A DNA stretch of 9,264 bases from positions 1 through 9,264 of the forward strand of contig JADLDF010000457.1 in NCBI GenBank assembly GCA_020846815.1, given 5' to 3'. The position numbers were made by a program, and so were the translations under genes. This stretch comes from Gammaproteobacteria bacterium (GTDB lineage: Bacteria; Pseudomonadota; Gammaproteobacteria; Steroidobacterales; Steroidobacteraceae). Positions 1 to 8,407 of the stretch are shown piece after piece; the first letter of the stretch is position 1; each line of letters begins with the position of its first letter. A model generated the notes under the pieces. It saw only the letters and a program-made list of their open reading frames with translations, was not told where the DNA came from and did not search any database.

Positions 1-463
1 GCAGGCCGGCATCGTCGCGCGCGCCGCGCAGCTGCAGCCCGGCCGACTGCGTCGCGACGAAGCCGGCGCGCTGCAGCGCTTCGCCGAGCGTGCGGCCCGC
101 GGCGAAGCCGCGCGCGACGCCGTCGAGTTCGGCCCGCCGCCGCAGCGGCGCCTGCGCTCCGGCCGGGCGGCAAGGCCCGCGCCGCAGTGCTTCGGCCGCG
201 GCCAGCAGCCGCGCGGCATCCGGGACCGCCGCCGGCTGGGCTGCGTATCGGGCGCGAGGCACGGCGGCCTGCTGCGCGTCGCGCGGTGCTGCGACGGCAA
301 AGAGCGGCGGCACGAAGCCGATCGCGCCGATGAGCAGCAGGCTGAGCCAGGGTGCATGGACGAGCAGCCCAGGCCCGGATGCGCCGATGAGCAGCAGACG
401 AGGCCGGAATGCGCGGACGAGCTGCAGGCGGGGCCAGGATCCGCGGACGACATGACGCTTCAT
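1..463 (-). CDS. Secreted CAP/SCP-domain-like protein, 3' end outside the window
   Basis: The minus-strand frame from ATG at 463 stays open to the left edge (154 codons plus one base), so this is the N-terminal part of a longer protein. Residues 1-60 are a basic start (MKRHVVRGSW) followed by a long hydrophobic stretch with leucine-rich repeats, ending near FAVAAP, which fits a signal sequence or membrane anchor. From about residue 82 the sequence (DAARLLAAAEALRRGPC, then LRRRAELDGVARGFAAG, then LGEALQRAGFVATQSAGLQL) resembles the start of bacterial YkwD-like CAP domains: a helix with a conserved Cys, a segment beginning with the LxxxAELDxxAR pattern, then the GY/GF-x-AT segment. The diagnostic C-terminal CAP motifs lie outside the window, so the family call comes from memory of such proteins. 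No clear Shine-Dalgarno precedes the ATG. The gene is divergent from the MazG-like gene, with 59 bp between the two starts. Confidence 0.6.
   Translation of the reverse strand, partial: MKRHVVRGSWPRLQLVRAFRPRLLLIGASGPGLLVHAPWLSLLLIGAIGFVPPLFAVAAPRDAQQAAVPRARYAAQPAAVPDAARLLAAAEALRRGPCRPAGAQAPLRRRAELDGVARGFAAGRTLGEALQRAGFVATQSAGLQLRGARDDAGL
320..454. repeat. Degenerate tandem repeat of about 30 bp in the CAP protein signal region
   Basis: Four to five imperfect copies lie head to tail: 320-350, 351-376, 377-406, 407-436 and a partial copy at 437-454. A shared core is (G)GATGCGCCGATGAGCAGC or its variants. Read on the minus strand they encode a 10-residue period: WPRLQLVRAF, RPRLLLIGAS, GPGLLVHAP (one residue short) and WLSLLLIGAI. 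The copies keep the reading frame of the CAP-like gene, except that one unit is 26 bp and another 31 bp. Confidence 0.6.
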
Positions 464-522
464 GCCAGGGAACGAGTCTCGCGGCGGCGCGGAGTTCCCC
501 GGCGGCGGTATGCTGTCGCGCC
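464..522. promoter_or_regulatory. Divergent promoter region (CAP-like gene and MazG-like gene)
   Basis: This 59-bp spacer separates two divergent starts, so at least one promoter is likely to overlap it or the neighbouring 5' ends. I see no convincing -10/-35 pair and no strong Shine-Dalgarno for either gene; the sequence is very GC-rich. It is listed from gene arrangement only. Confidence 0.3.
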
Positions 523-882
523 ATGAGCCCGACCGACCCCGTGCTGCTGGCGCTGCGCGACGCGCAGCGGCGTTTCGCCGCCGAGCGCGACTGGCAGCAG
601 TTCCATTCGCCGAAGAACCTCGCCGCTGCGCTCAGCGTCGAGGCCGCCGAGCTGCTCGAGCACTTCCAGTGGATCGGCGAGGATGCTTCGCGCACTCTGC
701 CGGAGGCCGCACGCGCGCGCGTCGCCGAGGAGCTGGCCGACGTGCTGCTCTACCTCGTGCGCCTCGCCGACGAGCTCGACGTCGATCTCGCCGCTGCAGC
801 CTTCGCGAAGCTCGCCCGCAACGCCGAGAAGTACCCGGTCGAAAGATCGCGCGGCAGCGCGCGCAAGTACGACGAGCTCTGA
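523..882 (+). CDS. MazG-like nucleotide pyrophosphohydrolase (DCTPP1/RS21-C6 type)
   Basis: The 119-residue protein fits the single-domain all-alpha NTP pyrophosphatases, which hydrolyse (d)NTPs, often dCTP and modified dCTP, to the monophosphate and pyrophosphate and so clean the cytosolic nucleotide pool. Visible hallmarks are the substrate-pocket segment RDWQQFHSPKNL (residues 22-33), the metal-binding E40xxE43 in SVEAAELLEHFQW, the second acidic pair E70xxD73 in EELADVLLYLVRLADEL, and the typical tail NAEKYPVERSRGSARKYDEL (100-119). The length matches the family. The ATG at 523 is chosen because homology begins directly after it (MSPTDPVLLALRDAQRRF); the frame is open further upstream, but that part is low-complexity and overlaps the divergent gene. 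It converges on the FKBP gene, 108 bp away. The exact substrate cannot be read from sequence. Confidence 0.92.
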   Translation: MSPTDPVLLALRDAQRRFAAERDWQQFHSPKNLAAALSVEAAELLEHFQWIGEDASRTLPEAARARVAEELADVLLYLVRLADELDVDLAAAAFAKLARNAEKYPVERSRGSARKYDEL

Positions 883-886
883 GAGT

Positions 887-899
887 CGCCGTCGCGGCG
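887..899. terminator. Small GC hairpin between convergent genes
   Basis: CGCCG (887-891), loop TCG, CGGCG (895-899) form a perfect 5-bp stem five bases after the MazG-like stop codon. A wider pair, GGCACCG at 902-908 and CGGTGCC at 984-990, brackets most of the convergent spacer. No T-run follows on either strand, so this is at best a weak or factor-assisted terminator. Confidence 0.25.
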
Positions 900-990
900 G
901 CGGCACCGTTCGGCGACGTCCCGGGGCTTGATTCGAAGTCCGGCGCATCCCGCGGCGCGATCGCAACCGCGGAATCCGTTCGGCGGTGCC

Positions 991-1752
991 TCAGGGCTTG
1001 TTCGGCGCCGCCTCCGGCGTGGCCGGCGCCTTGGCGGTTTCCAGAACCTCCACTTCGAACACCAGCGTCGAGCCGCCGGGGATGCGCGGTGGCGCACCGC
1101 GTTCGCCGTAGGCCGTTTCCGGCGGGCAGACCAGCCGGCTCTTGCCACCCACCTTGATCTGCTGCACGCCCTCGGTCCAGCAGGGGATCACGCCGTCGAG
1201 CGGGAAGGTCGCGGGCTCGCCGCGACGCAGCGAGCTGTCGAACACGGTGCCGTCGACGAGCTTGCCCTCGTAGTGCACGGTGACCTCGTCGCTCTCGCGC
1301 GGCGCGGCGCCGCTGCCGGCCTTGAGCGGCGTGATCACGATGCCGCTGGCCGTACGCGTCGCACCCGGTGCCGCGGCTGCCTTGGCGACGAAGGCCTTGC
1401 CGAGCTCTTTCTGTTTCGCGGCCGCGGCCGCCATGCGCGTGTTCTGCAGATCCTGGATGCGCGGGCCATAGGCTTCGGGATTCGGCAAGACGCTTTTCTT
1501 CAGCACGCCGTCGCGCAGGCCGGTGAGCACCTGCTCGAGCTCGGCCGGCGTCAGCGTGAAGCTCTCGAGCGGACTGCCGAGCAGCACGCCGAGCGCGTAC
1601 ATCGTCTGCTTCGGATCGACCGCCGGCGCGGCGGGCGCCGGTGCGGGCGCAGGCGTGGCCCTCGGTGCGGCAGGCGTGGATTGGGCACGGAGCTCGCCGG
1701 CGATCGCCAGCGAGAGTCCGCAGATCATCAGGGCGGTGGGAACGTGTCGCAT
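991..1752 (-). CDS. Periplasmic FKBP-type peptidyl-prolyl cis-trans isomerase (FkpA/Mip-like)
   Basis: This 253-residue secreted foldase catalyses cis-trans isomerisation of X-Pro bonds. The start at 1752 (MRHVPTALMICGLSLAIAGELRAQ) gives a clear signal peptide, cut near residues 23-24; the longer open frame upstream lacks one. Next come an Ala/Pro-rich linker (26-47), a short helical FKBP_N-like segment (about 48-130, including YALGVLLGSPLESF and LTGLRDGVLKK), and the FKBP domain (about 134-240). Binding-pocket residues known from human FKBP12 are all found: Y161, F171-D172 (VDGTVFDSS), V188-I189, W192, Y215 (AYGERG) and F232. The VIPCWTEG loop has Cys where FKBP12 has Gly; this is a common variant in gammaproteobacterial members as I recall. 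The tail (241-253) is Ala/Pro-rich. It is divergent from the M61 peptidase gene, and the Shine-Dalgarno is weak. Confidence 0.95.
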   Translation of the reverse strand: MRHVPTALMICGLSLAIAGELRAQSTPAAPRATPAPAPAPAAPAVDPKQTMYALGVLLGSPLESFTLTPAELEQVLTGLRDGVLKKSVLPNPEAYGPRIQDLQNTRMAAAAAKQKELGKAFVAKAAAAPGATRTASGIVITPLKAGSGAAPRESDEVTVHYEGKLVDGTVFDSSLRRGEPATFPLDGVIPCWTEGVQQIKVGGKSRLVCPPETAYGERGAPPRIPGGSTLVFEVEVLETAKAPATPEAAPNKP

Positions 1753-1831
1753 GGCCGGCAGGGTATCATCTTCCGGTCCGTGGCCCGGTGCGACCGTGCA
1801 TGTGCGGCCCGATCCACACCGAGGTCTCTGC
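1753..1831. promoter_or_regulatory. Divergent promoter region (FKBP and M61 genes)
   Basis: The 79-bp spacer lies between the FKBP and M61 starts, so promoters for both must lie here or just inside the genes. GAGG at 1821-1824 lies seven bases before the M61 ATG and is a plausible ribosome binding site. The somewhat less GC-rich part GGTATCATCTTCC (about 1762-1774) could hold a -10 element, but no -35/-10 pair stands out. Confidence 0.3.
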
Positions 1832-3886
1832 ATGATTCAGGCCCCGTTCCGCCGCGTCGCGGCGCTCGTGCAGGTCGCGCTGCTCGCGGCGCTGTCGCCC
1901 GTCATGGCACAGCAGCCTGCTGCCACGGCGCAGCAACCTGCCACGGCACAGCAGCCTGCTGTGACGCAGCCGCCAGTCGCGACACAGCAACCCGTCGAGA
2001 CAATGCAATCCGTCGCGGCACCGCAGCGCACCGTTCCGGCACCGGTGGACCAGCCGTATCCCGGCACGATCGAGCTCGAAGTGGACCTCACCGACCTCGA
2101 CCGGCGCGTGTTCGCGGTGCGCGAACGCATTCCCGTTGCTGCTCCGGGCCCGCTCACGCTGCGCTATCCGCGCTGGCTGCCGGGCAACCACGGACCCACC
2201 GGACCGATCCAGTCGCTGGCAGGCCTCATCGTCGAAGCCGCCGATGTGCCCGGCCGGCGCATCGCCTGGCAGCGCGACGCCTACGACATGTCCGCGTTCC
2301 ATCTCGACGTGCCGTCCGGCGTCGCCGCGCTCGATCTGCGCTTCGAATACCTCACGCCCGCGACTCCCGAGCACGGCCGGCGCACCGTGACCGCCGACCT
2401 GCTCGGCCTGCAGTGGGAAAAGGCGCTGCTCTATCCGGCCGGCCACTACGCCAGCCGCATCACGGTGCGGCCGGCGGTCCGGCTGCCGGCGGGCTGGGAG
2501 TTCGCGACGGCCGCGCGCGTCGCTGCGCGCGATGGCGAGCGCGACGGCGAGCGGGTGCAGTTCGAGCCGCTGAGCCTCGAGCAGCTCGTCGACTCGCCGC
2601 TGTTCGCCGGCCGCCACGCGCGTCGCTTCGAGCTCGATGTCGATGCGCGCGCGCCGGTCGTCCTCAACGTGTTCGCCGACCGCGCCTCGCAGCTCGAGGC
2701 GACGCCCGCCCAGGTGCAGGCGCACCGCGATCTCGTCGTCCAGGCGCTGCGGCTGTTCGGCTCGCGCCACTACGCGCGCTACGACTTCCTACTCGCGCTC
2801 AGCGAGTCCTTCGGCGGCATCGGTCTCGAGCATCACCAGTCGAGCGAGAATGCGGTGAGGCCGGGATATTTCATCGACTGGCAGGGCAGCGCGACCGGCC
2901 GCGACCTGCTGGCACACGAGTTCGTGCACTCCTGGAACGGCAAGTTCCGCCGCCCCGCGGACCTGTGGACTCCGGGCTTCGACGTACCGATGCGCAACAG
3001 CCTGCTCTGGGTCTACGAAGGCCTCACCGAGTACTGGGGCGCGGTGCTCGCGGCGCGCTCGGGCCTGTGGAGCGAGGCCTATGCGCGCGACGCGCTGGCC
3101 CACTACGCTGCGAGCTTCGATCTCGCGCGCGCCGGCCGCCAGTGGCGCAACCTCCAGGACACGACCCAGCAGCCGATCATGGCCTACCGCGTGCCGCTGC
3201 CCTGGCCGAGCTGGCAGCGCACGACCGACTACTACACCGAAGGCCTGCTGCTCTGGCTCGACGTCGACATGCGCATCCGCGAGCTGACCCGCGATCGCCG
3301 CTCGCTCGACGATTTCGCGCGCACGTTCTTCGCACTGCGCGACGGCGAGCTCGGGCCGCTCACCTATACCTACGACGACGTGGTCGCGGCGCTCGACGGC
3401 ATCGCGCCGCAGGACTGGCACGGCTTCCTGCGCGAGCGGCTCGATATGCATGGCCCGGGCGGGCCGTTGCAGGGTCTGGAGCGTGCCGGCTGGCGGCTCG
3501 CCTGGCGCGACACGCCTTCGGAGTTCACGCGCGGACTCGAGCTCGAGCAGAAGCGCCATGCGGCGACCTTCTCCCTCGGCCTCGTGGTCGCGCGCGACGG
3601 CGCCCGCATCGTCGAAGTCGTCTGGGGCAGCCCGGCGTTCGCCGCCGGGCTCGCGCCGGGCGCGATCCTGGTGGCGGTCGATGGGCGCGCGTTCGACGGC
3701 GAGGGACTGCTCGAGGCGCTGCGCCGCGCGCAGCGCGACGGGCGGCCGATCGAGCTGCTGGTGCGCCGCGACGATCGCTACTCGGCCGTGGCGGTCGAGT
3801 GGCGCGGCGGGCCGCGCTATCCGCATCTCGAGCGCATCGAGGGCAAGCCGGACCGCCTCGCGGCGCTGCTGCGGCCGCGACGCTGA
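1832..3886 (+). CDS. Secreted M61-family (glycyl aminopeptidase-like) zinc peptidase with PDZ domain
   Basis: The 684-residue protein begins with a signal peptide (MIQAPFRRVAALVQ to SPVMAQ, about 1-26) and a Gln/Pro/Ala repeat linker (27-60). The M61 N-terminal beta domain starts near residue 68 (YPGTIELEVDLTDLDRR) and includes the conserved LRYPRWLPGNHGPTGPI. The zinc site is H362-E363-F-V-H366 in LLAHEFVHSWNGKFRRP, with E396 of VYEGLTEYWG as the likely third ligand. The E-x-H-H-Q-S-S-E segment just before the zinc site is also typical. A PDZ domain (about 575-670, with SLGLVVARDGARIVEVVWGS and SPAFAAGLAPGAILVAVDG) ends the protein. Family members cleave N-terminal Gly/Ala in the periplasm or outside the cell. 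The ATG at 1832 is chosen for the signal peptide and the GAGG ribosome binding site. Length is slightly above the usual 580-650 because of the repeat linker. The natural substrate is unknown. Confidence 0.95.
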   Translation: MIQAPFRRVAALVQVALLAALSPVMAQQPAATAQQPATAQQPAVTQPPVATQQPVETMQSVAAPQRTVPAPVDQPYPGTIELEVDLTDLDRRVFAVRERIPVAAPGPLTLRYPRWLPGNHGPTGPIQSLAGLIVEAADVPGRRIAWQRDAYDMSAFHLDVPSGVAALDLRFEYLTPATPEHGRRTVTADLLGLQWEKALLYPAGHYASRITVRPAVRLPAGWEFATAARVAARDGERDGERVQFEPLSLEQLVDSPLFAGRHARRFELDVDARAPVVLNVFADRASQLEATPAQVQAHRDLVVQALRLFGSRHYARYDFLLALSESFGGIGLEHHQSSENAVRPGYFIDWQGSATGRDLLAHEFVHSWNGKFRRPADLWTPGFDVPMRNSLLWVYEGLTEYWGAVLAARSGLWSEAYARDALAHYAASFDLARAGRQWRNLQDTTQQPIMAYRVPLPWPSWQRTTDYYTEGLLLWLDVDMRIRELTRDRRSLDDFARTFFALRDGELGPLTYTYDDVVAALDGIAPQDWHGFLRERLDMHGPGGPLQGLERAGWRLAWRDTPSEFTRGLELEQKRHAATFSLGLVVARDGARIVEVVWGSPAFAAGLAPGAILVAVDGRAFDGEGLLEALRRAQRDGRPIELLVRRDDRYSAVAVEWRGGPRYPHLERIEGKPDRLAALLRPRR
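1908..2009 (+). repeat. Imperfect Ala-Gln-Gln-Pro coding repeat in the M61 linker
   Basis: Copies of an 18-21 bp unit built on CAGCAGCCTGCT or CAGCAACCTGCC encode AQQPAATAQQPATAQQPAV, then decay to QPPVATQQPVETMQSV. The repeat sits between the signal peptide and the folded N-terminal domain, where it should form a disordered linker. The unit is suited to slippage, so copy number may vary between strains. Confidence 0.7.
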
Positions 3887-4131
3887 GCTCTCGCCGAGCG
3901 CGCGCGACCGGCAGAATATCGTCCAGGTTGCGAGCAGCGCCACGCCCCCACCGGATGAGCGCGCGGCCGGCAGTGAGTGCCGTGCCGGCTGCACGCCCCG
4001 GCAATGTTTGGCGGCCTAATGTTACGAAAGCTTAAGGAACCGGGTATCGGCTGCCGGCGGCGTCCGCGCGGGCGCATAATGACCGGGTCGCTCGAGGCTC
4101 GGCGACAACCAAATGCTATCGGTGCGCTTGC
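3887..4131. other. Intergenic stretch with hairpin and AT-rich island
   Basis: No supported gene is seen in these 245 bases. Near the left side, GCCGGCA (3966-3972) pairs perfectly with TGCCGGC (3983-3989), and a competing stem CGGCA/TGCCG (3968-3972 and 3978-3982) overlaps it; either could end transcription of the peptidase gene, though no T-run follows. Bases 4001-4050 are clearly poorer in GC than their surroundings (AATGTTTGG, CCTAATGTTACGAAAGC, TTAAGGAA). A CATAAT at 4075-4080 looks like a -10 box but has no good -35. A promoter for the methyltransferase-like gene is the likely content. Confidence 0.4.
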
Positions 4132-4623
4132 TTGTCCGTTTTCTCGACTCCTGAGAGTTCTTCCCGCGAATCGCCGGGCCTGGTGCGGCCCGAGCCGCCG
4201 CAGTGGCTGCTGCTCAGCCTGATCTCCATCGTCCTGCTGCACGTGCTGCTGCCCGTGGCGCGTGTCGTGCCGCGCGAGTGCTTCTGGCCCTGCGCGGCGC
4301 TGGCGCTGCTGGGCCTCGGGCTCGCGCAGATGGCCTCCGTGCAGATGCGCCGCGCCGGAACGCCGATGGAGTTCAGTGCCGTGCCCGCGACGCTGCTCTC
4401 GGATGGCTGCTTCCGCTACACGCGCAATCCCATGTACCTCGGCATGCTGCTGCTGCTCGTCGGGGAGGCCGCGATGCTCGGCACGCTCGGTGCGCTGCTG
4501 CCGCTGCCGGTGTTCTTCCTCCTCCTGCAGCTGCGCTACGTGCCCGCGGAAGAGCGGCGCCTGCAGATCGCTTTCGGCAGCTCCTGGGCCGATTACCGCC
4601 GGCGCGTGCGCCGCTGGATCTGA
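4132..4623 (+). CDS. Isoprenylcysteine methyltransferase (ICMT/PEMT)-like membrane protein
   Basis: This small integral membrane protein has about four hydrophobic segments (residues 25-43, 51-66, about 100-116 and 118-135 in the TTG numbering). The C-terminal half carries the family signature: R95-Y-T-R-N-P-M-Y-L-G, then E140-E141-R-R-L, FGSSWADYRRRVRRWI. In ICMT/PEMT proteins these regions bind S-adenosylmethionine; the methyl acceptor in bacterial homologues is usually unknown. The start is doubtful: TTG at 4132 gives 163 residues and GTG at 4183 gives 146, and neither has a clear Shine-Dalgarno. No ATG in this frame lies upstream of the conserved part. The next gene is the copper operon, 160 bp on and with its own promoter, so cotranscription is not required. 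Confidence 0.8.
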   Translation: MSVFSTPESSSRESPGLVRPEPPQWLLLSLISIVLLHVLLPVARVVPRECFWPCAALALLGLGLAQMASVQMRRAGTPMEFSAVPATLLSDGCFRYTRNPMYLGMLLLLVGEAAMLGTLGALLPLPVFFLLLQLRYVPAEERRLQIAFGSSWADYRRRVRRWI

Positions 4624-4626
4624 CCA

Positions 4627-4649
4627 CCGGCGGAGGCTGCCGGCCGGCA
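4627..4649. terminator. Possible GC hairpin after the methyltransferase-like gene
   Basis: CCGGC (4627-4631) can pair with GCCGG (4639-4643) across a 7-base loop, four bases after the stop codon. A perfect 12-bp palindrome TGCCGGCCGGCA (4638-4649) overlaps its right arm. No T-run follows, so a terminator role is only suggested by position. Confidence 0.25.
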
Positions 4650-4761
4650 TCACCGCGAACGCCCGCGCTGCGGCCGGGGCCGACGCTGGACGGCGATGCA
4701 CTGCGCGCGGCGTTCGCCGAGCGCCCGCGTCGCGGCCGGGCCCGACTCCAACCGAAAGCGC

Positions 4762-4792
4762 TTGACCTTCCCACGATGGGAAGGTGCAGGCT
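4762..4792 (+). promoter_or_regulatory. CueR-type copper promoter and operator
   Basis: A perfect inverted repeat, ACCTTCCCA (4765-4773) and TGGGAAGGT (4777-4785) around a 3-base centre, contains the CCTTCC...GGAAGG core known for CueR operators. It overlaps the -35 box TTGACC (4762-4767) and fills a 19-bp spacer up to a poor -10, CAGGCT (4787-4792). This overlong spacer is the hallmark of MerR-family promoters, where metal-loaded regulator distorts the DNA to bring the boxes into register. Layout and sequence closely match the well-studied E. coli copA promoter as I recall it. The operator ends 34 bases before the cueR start, so regulator and pump should both be induced by Cu(I), Ag(I) or Au(I). 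Confidence 0.9.
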
Positions 4793-4819
4793 GTCGGCCT
4801 GGAACGAGGAAGGGTCACG

Positions 4820-5250
4820 ATGGACGGTGCGACACGGTTCAACATCGGCCGGGCGGCAGCAGCCTCGGGCGTGACGGCGAAGATGATCCGTCACTACGAG
4901 GCGCTGGGGCTGATCCCGGCGCCGCGGCGCACGGCCGCGAACTACCGCAACTACGGCGAGCGCGAAGTGCAGATGCTGCGTTTCATCCGCCGCGCGCGTT
5001 CCCTAGGGTTCTCCACCGCGGAGATCGCCCGCCTGCTGTCGCTGTGGCAGAACCGCCGGCGTTCCAGTCGCCAGGTCAGCGAGATCGCCGCGCGTCACAT
5101 CGAGGATCTCGAGCGCCGGATCGCCGAGCTGCAGTCGATGCGCCGCATGCTGCAGCGCCTGGTCTCGGCCTGCCATGCCGACGAGCGACCGGACTGTCCG
5201 ATCCTCGACGACCTCGCTCTCGCCACCGACCACACCGGGAGCAGCCCCAC

Positions 5251-5254
<4 letters not shown>
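4820..5254 (+). CDS. cueR: CueR-type MerR-family copper-responsive regulator
   Basis: The 144-residue protein has an N-terminal winged helix-turn-helix (residues 7-45, [21 protein letters not shown] then [17 protein letters not shown]), the second recognition part ([19 protein letters not shown], 48-65), a dimerisation helix (about 85-117) and a metal loop. The loop has C118 and C126 in [13 protein letters not shown], with the same eight-residue spacing as C112 and C120 of E. coli CueR. S83 aligns with CueR S77, the Ser that marks regulators of monovalent ions, where Hg/Zn/Pb sensors have Cys. The start at 4820 is set by a strong AGGAAGG ribosome binding site at 4807-4813 with six bases of spacing. 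Its stop overlaps the copA start (ATGA, 5251-5254), implying translational coupling. The CueR-type operator just upstream points to autoregulation. Confidence 0.95.
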
Positions 5255-7710
<2,456 letters not shown>

Positions 7711-7719
7711 CGCGCCACG

Positions 7720-7751
7720 GTTGCTGCGCCTGCGTGGCTTGCCGCGGCAAC
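7720..7751 (+). terminator. Possible stem-loop just after copA
   Basis: GTTGCTGCG (7720-7728) pairs with CGCGGCAAC (7743-7751) over nine positions with one G-U pair and a 14-base loop. It starts nine bases after the copA stop codon. The following GCGCCCTTC is not a T-run, so termination activity is uncertain. Confidence 0.3.
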
Positions 7752-7825
7752 GCGCCCTTCACGCCGCACCTGCGCCGCGTGGTGCTGCAGCATCCGATCC
7801 GTACTGGGCCTGCGACGCGGTGCAC

Positions 7826-7852
7826 CGTCGCCGCCGGGCCGCACCGGCGACG
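7826..7852. terminator. Perfect 8-bp hairpin between copA and the flavoprotein remnant
   Basis: CGTCGCCG (7826-7833) and CGGCGACG (7845-7852) form a perfect stem with an 11-base loop. It lies between the ends of the two convergent genes, 26 bases beyond the end of the minus-strand remnant, a position that would suit a bidirectional terminator. No T-run is seen on either side. Confidence 0.3.
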
Positions 7853-7878
7853 ACGACCGCGAGGATCACCGGCCCGGC

Positions 7879-8158
7879 TCACCAGCTCAGCAGGCGCTCG
7901 CCGAGGATCCTGCCGAAGGTCAGCGCCGGCGTCAGCGACAGGCCGCCGACGAAGGCATCGCCGGAAGTGCGACCGAAGCCCAGCACCTCGCCTGCGGCAT
8001 GCAGGTTCGGGATCGCCCGGCCGTTGCGGCCGATGACGCGCAGCTGCCGGTCGACCTTCAGCCCCGCGGGGCTCAGCACGGTGATGCCCTGCGCGGATCG
8101 CCAGCGGCAGCCCGGCCGATCCCGCACCGATCACGATCACGTCCCAGGTTTCGCTCAT
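7879..8158 (-). pseudogene. FAD-dependent oxidoreductase remnant, internally deleted and frameshifted
   Basis: The minus strand keeps an intact-looking start at 8158, with AGGAG about 11 bases upstream, reading MSETWDVIVIGAGSAGLPLA followed by IRA. This is the GxGxxG dinucleotide-binding motif that opens FAD flavoproteins. Past about 8086-8092 the homologous sequence continues only in another frame: GITVLSPAGLKVDRQLRVIG, then IPNLHAAGEVLGFGRTSGDAF, VGGLSLTPALTFGRILGERL and a final LSW stop at 7879. That is the C-terminal FAD-binding end of fumarate reductase/succinate dehydrogenase flavoprotein-like or ketosteroid dehydrogenase-like enzymes. Such enzymes usually have about 450-550 residues, so roughly 400 codons are missing and the join is out of frame (280 bp, not a multiple of three). 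No working enzyme can result. The original substrate is unknown. Confidence 0.85.
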
Positions 8159-8407
8159 GTCGTCCGTTTCTCCTGCGAGGCGGCCAAGGCCGCGTTTGCG
8201 CAGGCCTACACGCCGAAGCGGCCGTTGCGCGGCTCTCCGACCCCGTGGCGGCCAACGTCCGCGCAAGCCTGCACGAGGCCGTGTACCGGCGCCGCCCCGT
8301 GCCGTTGCCGTGATCCGCATACGCACTATCCGCAGCGTCCGATCGCCATGGCCGTGCCGCGACGATACTGGCCGTGGGCTGGTCCTCGCCCCTGACGGAG
8401 ATTCGCA
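8159..8407. other. Intergenic region upstream of the UbiD-family gene
   Basis: These 249 bases hold no supported intact gene. A short inverted repeat, GCGGCC-AA-GGCCGC, lies at 8180-8193. The plus-strand frame ending at TGA 8311-8313 reads AEAAVARLSDPVAANVRASL then HEAVYRRRPVPLP, which looks protein-like and might be the tail of a lost gene, but I cannot assign it. Bases 8314-8390 (ATCCGCATACGCACTATCC, then GACGATACTGG) are a little less GC-rich and may contain the promoter of the decarboxylase gene; no clear box pair was found. Confidence 0.35.

Noticed and set aside
1753..1833. Longer FKBP start at 1833
   Set aside because: It would add 27 residues (MQRPRCGSGR...) before a textbook signal peptide and run through the M61 promoter region; start 1752 fits secretion.
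2789..3994. Minus-strand 401-codon open frame opposite the M61 gene
   Set aside because: The product is Arg/Ala-rich with no recognisable domain, while the plus strand carries HExxH and PDZ motifs over the same bases.
928..4035. Very long plus-strand open frame of over 1000 codons
   Set aside because: It runs across the FKBP gene, a divergent promoter and the M61 gene in a different frame, and its product is Arg/Ala/Gly-rich without any domain. It is an artefact of high GC; the M61 signature lies in the other plus frame.
4075..4080. CATAAT as a firm -10 promoter element
   Set aside because: No acceptable -35 lies 16-18 bp upstream, so it is only mentioned within the intergenic note.
4696..5250. 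Extending copA upstream to about 4696
   Set aside because: The frame is open, but it would overlap all of cueR and the operator. The homology and ribosome binding site put the start at 5251.
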